From positions 3,015,614 through 3,079,613 of the forward strand of contig LNAC01000039.1 in NCBI GenBank assembly GCA_002007465.1: a stretch of 64,000 nt of DNA, written 5' to 3'. Within the stretch, counting starts at the first letter, position 1, and each line of letters begins with the position of its first letter. Position numbers and translations under genes: made by a program. This document shows, in pieces, positions 56,111 to 64,000 of the stretch. The stretch comes from Ailurus styani (Eukaryota; Chordata; Mammalia; Carnivora; Ailuridae). The notes beneath the pieces are model-generated. The model made no database searches and was not told the DNA's origin. It was given only the letters and a program-made list of their open reading frames with translations.

Positions 56111-56567
56111 ATTCAATGATTTTTTTAAATTATAAATGAATGCTGTTACTTACGTTTTGATGAGTATTTTCATATTATTTCACTTTTCTTATTTTTATGT
56201 TTTTACCTATATGGCTATATTTTTCATGCTTAGTATTAACTTTTTCTGGTGGACCTACTTGGTAGCAGGAAAATAGAAAGTAGTGAGACAGACAAAATAC
56301 ACATAGCAGAGGTTTCAGCATGTTGGAGGTAATGGAAAGGAGGAAGAGTGTTAAAGGTTTGAAGCTTGAGAAACCTGGAGGCTTGCTGGGAAATAATGGA
56401 TTCCCAGAGTCAGGGACTTGACATTTGGTTTCAGGATAAAGGAATGGGTATAGGAGAGAAATTATTTTGAACATACTTAGAAACGTCCCTTGCCTAATCC
56501 AGCCCCTTAGACTCCTCATCTTCTGAGCAAAAGGGCTGCAAGAACTAAATCAGGAAAAACTAAAAGA
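56111..56567. other. Intergenic, nothing recognised
   Basis: A 114-residue minus ORF (56175-56519) shows no domain or homology I recognise and is probably chance. Confidence 0.35.
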
Positions 56568-56587
56568 TGTAGTTTTGTTTTTAAAGT

Positions 56588-56762
56588 TGTTGTTGTTTTA
56601 GATTTTATTTATTTGAGAGAGAGTGAGAGAAATAACAAATGGAAGGAGGGGCTGAGAAGGAAGCCAACTCCCTGAGGAGCAGGGAGCCCAACACGGGACT
56701 CAATCCCAGGACCCTGAGATCATGACCTGGGATGCTCAGCCAACTGAACCACCCAGGTGCCC
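56588..56762 (-). mobile_element. CAN-SINE (reverse)
   Basis: Exact 20-bp TSD tgtagttttgtttttaaagt at 56568-56587 and 56763-56782. Confidence 0.97.
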
Positions 56763-56789
56763 TGTAGTTTTGTTTTTAAAGTGATGCTG

Positions 56790-57866
56790 TCTTTGAGAAG
56801 TTGAGAGCATGAGTCCCCTGAGGCACAGGTATCAGTGACTCTACAGGCAGCATCAGGGACTTGCCAGTGGCAGATGGGCCAGGAGTATATCCTAATGATG
56901 GCGCCAGGGAACTTGCACAGCCAAGTTGGTACGGAGGCGAGTGGTGGAGACTTTGGCAGGAGGCCATGGGATACATTGCCAGAGTGCATCAGAGGGAAAG
57001 TCTCATTGCCCCAGGATGGCCCCAGGACTAGTTCCACGGGCAACATGCAGTATCCCATGGTGTCTTTCGGAGGCAGAGGGCTTGGAGCTCTGATGAAGAA
57101 ATGGTGACTGTGATCATTTTTGTGATACACTTCTTACTACCTGATTGGAAAACATGAGTTATATTTTCTGATCCTAGACTTATCCTTATGCTCATTTCCA
57201 CATTTTGGAGTTGCCCCTTGCTTCTTTAGACAATCCTTCTCCATTCAGAGGAGCTAGTACTGGCCCTTGTATGGACATACATTTCCACCGTATCATCCAC
57301 TGCCTCCCCCAGCCACGATTCTGTTTCTTAGTTCTATATGAACGTTGCGGCTGTGGGGCTGATGTCTTCTATTCTAATGTGAATATCCTGCTGCCTGCAA
57401 GGGTTAGGGCCTGAGCCCAATCTTATGAATACACTTCTCACCTGAAGAGGGAGATCATTTGGGGGTGAGTCATTTGAGTGAGTATGAGAGTTCAGACAGG
57501 AAACTAGGACTCTGGTCAGAATCTCAGGAGGAAGACCCAGCCTCTCTTCTCAGTGTAGCTGGGTCTTTAAATAGCACTAAGTGCATGCTTGGCTCGTGGA
57601 GGTCAAAATGGCATCCACCATGTAGCAGGAGGATAACATTCAAAAGATTTCTTTTCCTGGGTTTTCTGACCAGTGATATGAGTCTTTATCATGGAGGCAA
57701 GCTGTGTCTCAGAAACTGTGCTTATTTCCTTTTTACCTTCCCTTTTGCTATATAACCTTGAGTAAAGTCTTTTTTAATGTTCTAACCAGATCTCTGCTGT
57801 GCTATTTGGAAGTAAGAGGATTGATTTCTCACTCTTGGCCCCTGGACTTTATTTAAATTAAATAAG
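56790..57866 (+). repeat. Unrecognised GC-richer block and possible LTR end
   Basis: 56810-57110 is more GC-rich than its surroundings and has ORFs on both strands (136 codons minus, 90 codons plus) with no recognised domain. 57540-57850 has ctttaaatagc and, near 57751, tataaccttgagtaaagtct, which could be the TATA/poly(A) region of an old ERV LTR. Family not identified. Confidence 0.3.
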
Positions 57867-57879
57867 AAAGACATCACCT

Positions 57880-58079
57880 GGGGCACCTGGGTGGTTCAGT
57901 CAGTTAAGCATTTGCCTTTGGCTCAGGTCATGATCCTGGGGTCCTGGGATCAAGCCCTGTGTCAGGCTACCTGCTCAGCAGGGAATCTGCTTTTCCCTCT
58001 GCCCCTCAACCTGCTCTCATGCTCTCTCCAATACTCTCTCTCAAATAAATAAAATCTTAAAAAAAAAAAAGAATTTTTA
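57880..58079 (+). mobile_element. CAN-SINE (outer, older)
   Basis: Head ggggcacctgggtggttcag; its tail was hit by the next SINE. aaagacatcac at 57867-57877 is repeated at 58281-58291, after both copies. Confidence 0.93.
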
Positions 58080-58280
58080 GGGTGCCTGGGTGGCTCAGTG
58101 GGTTAAAGCCTCTGCCTTCGGCTCAGGTCATGATCTCAGGATCCTGGGATCGAGGCCCGCATCGGGCTCCCTGCTCAGCGGGAAGCCTGCTTCCTCCTCT
58201 CTCTCTGCCTGCCTCTCTGCCTACTTGTGATCTGATCTCTCTCTCTGTGTCAAGTAAATAAATAAAATCTTAAAAAAACA
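58080..58280 (+). mobile_element. CAN-SINE inserted at the tail of the previous SINE
   Basis: Low-divergence copy (gggtgcctgggtggctcagt); both lie within one outer TSD, so it arrived second. Confidence 0.94.
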
Positions 58281-58360
58281 AAAGACATCACTTTTCCTTG
58301 AGGCCCTTAATATTTTGAAAAAATGTAAGTTAATGTTGCCTTTCCAGAACTATTTGAATT

Positions 58361-61300
58361 TTTTTTTTAATTTTATTTTTATTATTTGCCCAAGGGGTAC
58401 AGGTCTGTGAATCATCAGGCTTACATCTTTCACAGCATTCACCAGAGCACAAACCCTCCCCAATGTCCATAACCCATCCACCCTATCCCTACCCTCCCAC
58501 CCCCCAGTAACCCTCAGTTTGTTTTATGAGATTAGAAGTCTCTTATGGTTTGTCTCCTTCCCCATCCCATCTTGTTTCATTATTTTTCCCTCCCTACCCC
58601 CCACAACCCCCCACCCTGCCCCTCAAGTTCCTCATATCAGAGAGATCATATGATAATTGTCTTTCTCTGATTGACTTATTTCGCTCAGCATAATACCCTC
58701 CAGTTCCATCCATGTCGTTGCGAATGGCAAGATTTCGTTTCTTTTGATAGCTGCATAATATTCCATTGTATATATATACCACATCTTCTTTATCCATTCA
58801 TCTGTTGATGGACATCTAGGTTCTTTCCATAGTTTGGCTATTGTGGACATTGCTGCTATAAACATTCGGGTGCACGTGCCCCTGAGGATCACTACCTTTG
58901 TGTCTTTAGGATAAATACCCAGTAGTGCGATTGCTGGGTCGTAGGGTAGCTCCATTTTCAACTTTTTGAGGAATCTCCATACTGTTTTCCAGAGTGGCTG
59001 CACCAGTTTGCATTCCCACCAACAGTGTAGGAGGGTTCCCCTTTCTCCGCAACCTCGCCAACATCTGTCATTTCCTGACTTGTTGATTTTAGCCATTCTG
59101 ACTGGTGTAAGGTGGTATCTCGCTGTGGTTTTAATTTGTATTTCTCTGATGCCGAGTGATGTTGAGCACTTTCTCATGTGTCTGTTGGCCATTTGGATGT
59201 CTTCTTTGGAGAAATGTCTGTTCATGTCTTCTGCCCATTTCTTGACTGGGTTATTTGTTTTATGGGTGTTGAGTTTGAGAAGCTCTTTATAGATTTTGGA
59301 TACTAGCCCTTTATCTGATATGTCATTTGCAAATATCTTCTCCCATTCTGTCAGTTGTCTTTTGGTTTTGTTGACTGTTTCCTTTGCTGTGCAAAAGCTT
59401 TTAATCTTGATGAAGTCCCAATAGTTCATTTTTGCCCTTGCTTCCCTTGCCTTTGGTGAGGTTCCTAGGAAGAAGTTGCTGCGGTTGAGGTCGAAGAGGT
59501 TGCTGCCTGTGTTCTCCTCGAGGATTTTGATGGATTCCTTTCTCACATTGAGGTCTTTTATCCATTTTGAGTCTATTTTTGTGTGTGGTGTCAGGAAATG
59601 ATCCAGTTTCATTTTTCTGCATGTGGCTGACCAGTTTTCCCAACACCATTTGTTGAAGAGACTGTCTTTTTCCCACTGGACATTCTTTCCTGCTTTGTCG
59701 AAGATTAGTTGACCATAGAGTTGAGGGTCCATTTTTGGGTTCTCTATTCTGTTCCACTGGTCTATGTGTCTGTTTTTGTGCCAGTACCATACTGTCTTGA
59801 TGATGACGGCTTTGTAATAGAGCTTGAAATCTGGAATTGTGATGCCGCCAACTTTGCTTTTTTTTTTCAACATTCCTTTGGCTATTCGGGGTCTTTTCTG
59901 GTTCCATATAAATTTTAGGATTATTTGTTCCATTTCTTTGAAGTAAATTGCTGGTATTTTGATGGGGATTGCATTAAATGTGTAGATTGCTCTAGGTAGC
60001 ATAGACATTTTCACAATATTTATTCTACCCATCCATGAGCATGGAATGTTTTTCCACTTCTTTGTGTCTTCCTCAATTTCTTTCATGAGTACTTTATAGT
60101 TTTCTGAATACAGATTCTTTGCCTCTTTGGTTAGGTTTATTCCTAGGTATCTTATGGTTTTGGGTGCAATTGTAAATGGGATTGACTCTTTAATTTCTCT
60201 TTCTTCTGTTTTGTTGTTGGTATATAGAAATGCAACTGATTTCTGTGCATTGATTTTATATCCTGACACTTGACTGAATTCCTGTATGAGTGCTAGCAGT
60301 TTTGGAGTGGAGTCCTTTGGGTTTTCCACATAAAGTATCATATCATCTGCAAAGAGTGAGAGTTTGACCTCTTCCTTGCCGATTTGGATGCCTTTTATTT
60401 CTTTTTGTTGTCTGATTGCTGAGGCTAGGACTTCTAGTACTATGTTGAATAGCAGTGGTGATAGTGGACAGCCTTGCCGTGTTCCTGACTTTAGGGGAAA
60501 AGCTCTCAGTTTTTCTCCATTGAGAATGATATTCGCTGTGGGTTTTTCGTAGATGGCTTTGATGATATTGAGGTATGTACCCTCTATGCCTACACTATGA
60601 AGAGTTTTGATTAAGAAAGGGTGCTGTACTTTGTCAAATGCTTTTTCAGCATCTATTGAGAGGATCATATGGTTCTTGTTCTTTCTTTTATTAATGTCTT
60701 GTATCACATTGATTGATTTGCGAATGTTAAACCAACCTTGCATCCCAGGAATAAATCCCACTTGGTCGTGGTGAATAATCCTTTTTATGTGCTGCTGGAT
60801 CCTATTGGCTAGTATTTTGTTGAGGATTTTTGCATCCGTATTCATCAAAGATATTGGTCTGTAATTCTCCTTCTTGATGGGGTCTTTGCCTGGTTTGGGG
60901 ATCAAGGTAATGCTGGCCTCATAAAAGGAGTTTGGAAGTTTTCCTTCCAATTCTATTTTTTGGAACAGTTTCAGGAGAATAGGTATTAATTCTTCTTTAA
61001 ATGTTTGGTAGAATTCCCCTGGGAAGCCGTCTGGCCCTGGGCTCTTGTTCGTTGGGAGATTTTTGATGACTGCTTCAATCTCCTTACTGGTGATGGGTCT
61101 ATTCAGGTCTTCAGTTTCTTCCTGGTTCAGTTTTGGTAGTTTATATTTCTCTAAGAATGCATCCATTTCTTCCAGATTGTCAAATTTGCTGGTGTAGAGT
61201 TGCTCATAATATGTTCTTAGAATTGTTTGTATTTCTTTGGTGTTGGTTGTGATCTCTCCTCTTTCATTCATGATTTTATTAATTTGAGTCCTTTCTCTTT

Positions 61301-61890
61301 TCTTTTGGATAAGTCTGGCCAGGGGTTTATCAATCTTATTAATTCTTTCAAAGAACCAGCTCCTAGTTTCATTGATTTGTTCCACTGTTCTTTTGGTTTC
61401 TATTTCATTGATTTCTGCTCTGATCTTTATGATTTCTCTTCTCCTGCTGGGTGTAGCCTTTCTTTGCTGTTCTTTCTCTAGCTTTTGTAGGTGTAGAGTT
61501 AGGTTGTGTACTTGAGACCTTTCTTGTTTCTTGAGAAAGGCTTGTATTGCTATATACTTTCCTCTTAGGACTGCTTTTGCTGTATCCCAAAGATTTTGAA
61601 CAGTTGTGTTTTCATTTTCATTTGTTTCCATGAATTTTTTTAATTCTTCTTTAATTTCCTGGTTGACCCATTCATTCTTGAGTAGGGTGTTCTTCAGCCT
61701 CCATGTATTTGAGGTCTTTCCAACTTTCCTTTTGTGGTTGAGTTCTAGTTTCAGAGCATTATGGTCTGAAAATATGCAGGGAATGATCCCAATCTTTTGG
61801 TACCTGTGGAGACCTGATTTATGACCCAGAATATGGTCTATTCTGGAGAATGTTCCATGTGCACTGGAGAAGAATGTGTATTCTGTTGTT
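58361..61890 (-). mobile_element. Young 5'-truncated L1 with exact target-site duplication
   Basis: Minus-oriented L1 of about 3.5 kb: A tail (as T-run from 58361), about 270 bp of 3'UTR, then ORF2. An exact 17-bp TSD agaactatttgaatttt lies at 58346-58362 and 61891-61907 (the last T's overlap the tail). It lacks the 5'UTR, ORF1 and the first part of ORF2. The intact frame and exact TSD mark it as the youngest large insertion here. Confidence 0.95.
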
Positions 61891-61976
61891 AGAACTATTT
61901 GAATTTTAACATTATCACTAACTGTGATATAGATTTTGTTCACTGTTAAAGGAATTTTCAAGCATTGACAAATCAT
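58632..61976 (-). CDS. Truncated but uninterrupted L1 ORF2 (endonuclease C-terminus, reverse transcriptase, Cys-rich domain)
   Basis: 1,114 codons with no stop, against about 1,275 for full L1 ORF2p. The first 28 or so codons come from host flank; L1 sequence starts near TTEYTFFSS. Residues 70-72 are the endonuclease SDH catalytic motif; most of the endonuclease N-terminus is missing. Reverse transcriptase follows, with [15 protein letters not shown] and the catalytic FADD at residues 542-545 (60353-60342). The C-terminal Cys-rich motif is C972-x3-C976-x7-H984-x4-C989. Without the full endonuclease, ORF1 or an L1 promoter it is not expected to retrotranspose alone, and formally it is a 5'-truncated pseudogene. 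A gene finder may list it as an ORF2-like protein. Confidence 0.88.
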   Translation of the reverse strand: MICQCLKIPLTVNKIYITVSDNVKIQIVLTTEYTFFSSAHGTFSRIDHILGHKSGLHRYQKIGIIPCIFSDHNALKLELNHKRKVGKTSNTWRLKNTLLKNEWVNQEIKEELKKFMETNENENTTVQNLWDTAKAVLRGKYIAIQAFLKKQERSQVHNLTLHLQKLEKEQQRKATPSRRREIIKIRAEINEIETKRTVEQINETRSWFFERINKIDKPLARLIQKKRERTQINKIMNERGEITTNTKEIQTILRTYYEQLYTSKFDNLEEMDAFLEKYKLPKLNQEETEDLNRPITSKEIEAVIKNLPTNKSPGPDGFPGEFYQTFKEELIPILLKLFQKIELEGKLPNSFYEASITLIPKPGKDPIKKENYRPISLMNTDAKILNKILANRIQQHIKRIIHHDQVGFIPGMQGWFNIRKSINVIQDINKRKNKNHMILSIDAEKAFDKVQHPFLIKTLHSVGIEGTYLNIIKAIYEKPTANIILNGEKLRAFPLKSGTRQGCPLSPLLFNIVLEVLASAIRQQKEIKGIQIGKEEVKLSLFADDMILYVENPKDSTPKLLALIQEFSQVSGYKINAQKSVAFLYTNNKTEEREIKESIPFTIAPKTIRYLGINLTKEAKNLYSENYKVLMKEIEEDTKKWKNIPCSWMGRINIVKMSMLPRAIYTFNAIPIKIPAIYFKEMEQIILKFIWNQKRPRIAKGMLKKKSKVGGITIPDFKLYYKAVIIKTVWYWHKNRHIDQWNRIENPKMDPQLYGQLIFDKAGKNVQWEKDSLFNKWCWENWSATCRKMKLDHFLTPHTKIDSKWIKDLNVRKESIKILEENTGSNLFDLNRSNFFLGTSPKAREARAKMNYWDFIKIKSFCTAKETVNKTKRQLTEWEKIFANDISDKGLVSKIYKELLKLNTHKTNNPVKKWAEDMNRHFSKEDIQMANRHMRKCSTSLGIREIQIKTTARYHLTPVRMAKINKSGNDRCWRGCGERGTLLHCWWECKLVQPLWKTVWRFLKKLKMELPYDPAIALLGIYPKDTKVVILRGTCTRMFIAAMSTIAKLWKEPRCPSTDEWIKKMWYIYTMEYYAAIKRNEILPFATTWMELEGIMLSEISQSEKDNYHMISLI

Positions 61977-62960
61977 ATGCTGCAGACATTTTTGGAGAGA
62001 GGAAACTAGAAATCTGTCTGTGATGGAAGTCTCCTAATGTCAGGGCTGCTTTCTGACTCAGAGTATCCTAGCTCACATTTTGTGTTCTGTAGCTCTTTCC
62101 CTACTTCTCATTCTCACTCCAACCCCAGTTTAATAGCCTTATATCCTCTAATACCCCTACACCAACCGTGAAACTCACAGATTAGTAAAATTCAACTTCA
62201 TTAACATTAGTGACCATCCAAGGCACTCATCCGCTCCTGGAAGTTGGAGCCAGTCTTTTTCTGATTATCATCCCTTGTGGTCAAAGAGGTTTATGGACAT
62301 GCTTACTCCGTACCATTTGTCCCTCAGAATGAATGGCTGAGGAACTTGGTTTTATGAAAGTATGAAGATGGTGTGCCAGAGAGCAAAGAAGGATGGAGCT
62401 GGTGTAGGTGGATCAACATTTCATTTATACCTAACCCCCATCTCCTTTGCTATCTATACTATAGAAGTTTGAAAGCCAAATACTGCCTTCCCAGATCTTT
62501 AGTCATTCAGGATGCCATAATGTCCCAGTTCTGATCCAAGAGGATAATGCTAGGGGGCTTCTGATAAAGCATATGTTTTCCTTATTGATAGATGTAGTTG
62601 ACATAAACCTTTTCTTGAGCCCCCTTCTTCTGCCTTGAATGCAGACATGAAGACTGGAAATGCAGGAGCCATCATGAGACCAAAGGGAAAAGACTAAGAG
62701 ATAATATTTGCATGTCATCATCAAACTACTAAAGCAAAGCCAGCAACTGCTAACCTCAGGTCTTCTTGTTATGTGAAAAATGAAATCCTAATGGTTAAGC
62801 CCCTGAAACTGGCATTTCTGATACTTTGAGCTGAACACAACCCTTACTATAAACAGCCCAGTTCCAGGGATTAGAATATTCCTGAGTGAGAGAAGTGTCC
62901 TCTTTGGTTTATCTGGCTAAAGTCATGCAAATGAAAAGCTGGCTCAGACAGTGAAGATGT
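61908..62960. other. Intergenic, with a possible MLT-like repeat
   Basis: 62500-62830 (tgcaggagccatcatgagac; ctcaggtcttcttgttatgt) resembles a MaLR-type repeat like those at 30.0 and 30.9 kb. The rest is unrecognised. Confidence 0.35.
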
Positions 62961-63241
62961 GGGGCGCCTGGCTGGCTCAATTGGTAGAGTATATGATTCT
63001 TGGTCTCACGGTCTTTTTGTTTTGTTTTGTTTTATTATTATTTTTTTTTGTTTGCCCCAAGGGTGCAGGTCTGTGAATCATCAGGCTTACACCTTTCACA
63101 GCACTCACCATAGCACAAACCCTCCCCAGTGTCCATAACCCATCCATCCTATCCCTAGGTCTCACGGTCTTGAGTTCAAGCCCCATGTTGGGCATGGAGC
63201 CTACTTTAAAAGTGAAAAATTAAAAAACAAACAAACAAACA
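62961..63241 (+). mobile_element. Short-type CAN-SINE split by an L1 fragment
   Basis: ggggcgcctggctggctcaa, ttggtagagtatatgattct, then after the insertion ttgagttcaagccccatgtt and gggcatggagcctactttaa; tail (aaac)n. tgaagatg flanks both sides (about 62952 and 63243). Confidence 0.9.
63016..63157 (-). mobile_element. 142-bp L1 3' end inserted in a SINE
   Basis: Reverse L1 3'UTR (gtgcaggtctgtgaatcatc; cacaaaccctccccagtgtc), the same sequence as 58390-58500. Exact 14-bp TSD ggtctcacggtctt at 63002-63015 and 63158-63171. Extreme 5' truncation. Confidence 0.95.
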
Positions 63242-63356
63242 TTGAAGATGGTTTGGGCTTTTAGATGTTTGTAACCAAGCAAATCAAATTTTTTATATCT
63301 GGTATCCAGAACAAAGAGGCCCAAACTGATTAATTTTCAATTAAGATTTTAAAGTC

Positions 63357-63548
63357 GGGGCACCTGGGTGCCTCAGTGGGTTAAGCCTCTGCCTTCGGCC
63401 CAGGTCATGATCTCAGGGTCCTGGGATCAAGCCCCACATGGGGCTCCCTGCTCGTCAGGGAGCCTGCTTCCTCCTCTATCTCTGCCTGCCTCTCTGCCTA
63501 CTTGTGATCTCTGTCTTTCTGTCAATAAATAAAATCTTAAAAAAAAAA
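63357..63548 (+). mobile_element. CAN-SINE
   Basis: Head ggggcacctgggtgcctcag. ttttaaagtc before and aatttaagtc after are the likely TSD. Confidence 0.94.
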
Positions 63549-64000
63549 TTTAAGTCAAAAGATTTTGAACTTTTGAGCTCTGTTTTAACATATTCCTTTG
63601 GATTCCAAATGGCAAGATGCCAGGAAGCACTATCACCTATCGTGTTTCCCACCTTAGAAAGGAATTTAAACTCAAGAAATTAGGCAGACTTATATTTCAG
63701 TTATGCATTGGCCCCAAGTCACTGTGTGATCCCCTAAGTGACTTCTCTATTACTACTCTCTACATTTAAGTATCACTGGTAAAAAGAAATAAGTTACATG
63801 AAGATCTGCTTTGAAAAGGCCGATATGCTATCTCCTAAAGAAATAACTGATTCAAACAATGGTCAGAGGGTGATGGGAACTTTACAATGAAGAAGTGGGC
63901 TGATATCATCTGAACCCACTGATTAATCAATCTGAGTTTCGCCCCAAACAGGACAAGACATTGTGGACCTCCTGATTTGGTGCAATAGGAAAATTACCCT
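63549..64000. other. Intergenic to window end; possible MIR scrap
   Basis: 63690-63760 (ccccaagtcactgtgtgatc) weakly recalls a forward MIR. Nothing else recognised. Confidence 0.35.

Noticed and set aside
56175..56519. 114-codon minus ORF as a small gene
   Set aside because: No domain, no promoter, no splice context; length is within chance for this base composition.
59401..59907. 168-codon minus ORF inside the young L1
   Set aside because: Shadow frame of the ORF2 reading frame.
62503..64000. Exons of the next gene (NR2E1 side)
   Set aside because: No zinc-finger or ligand-binding-domain coding sequence of a nuclear receptor was seen on either strand.

Overview
This is nuclear DNA of a carnivoran mammal. 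It holds about fifty copies of the tRNA-derived CAN-SINE, in two orientations: a head reading like 'gggcgcctgggtggctcagt', or its reverse complement ending 'cacccaggcgccc'. The dominant SINE version (cagtgggttaaagcctctgcc...) is the type I associate from memory with Caniformia, most likely Mustelidae; no search was run. The rest is old mammalian LINE (L1, L2), MIR, LTR and DNA-transposon sequence. No bacterial features, rRNA genes or CRISPR arrays were seen.

The only host gene recognised is OSTM1, on the minus strand. It encodes the lysosomal, heavily glycosylated partner of the chloride/proton antiporter CLCN7. Coding exon 1 (22647-23048), exon 2 (17056-17170) and exon 3 (5919-6016) are present, with GT/AG splice sites and phases that join without a break into the first 205 or so residues. 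Introns 1 and 2 are 5,476 and 11,039 bp. Intron 3 starts at 5918 and runs off the left edge. The exons for the rest of the lumenal domain, the transmembrane segment and the tail were not found and should lie left of base 1. A CpG-rich promoter (about 22640-23540) covers exon 1. It has GC boxes, an inverted CCAAT box and ETS sites, and could also fire to the right.

From about 23.6 kb to the right edge no host coding exon was recognised. In the human genome OSTM1 is followed on this side by a long gap before NR2E1, which fits. This part is layered with mobile elements. An old minus-strand L1 (about 42.2-50.7 kb) is broken by SINEs, a solo LTR, a younger L1 end and a 5'-inverted ('twin-primed') L1. 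A decayed L1 ORF2 lies at 51.1-53.8 kb. A young L1 at 58.36-61.89 kb has an exact 17-bp target-site duplication and a reading frame open over about 1,085 ORF2 residues. A decayed ERV-L 3' half, with a dUTPase-like remnant and an MLT2-type LTR, lies at 33.1-34.7 kb.

The most unexpected structure is a perfect 37-bp inverted repeat with an 8-nt loop at 27780-27861, belonging to no repeat family I recognise. Repeat names and boundaries are by eye and approximate unless a target-site duplication (TSD) is quoted.
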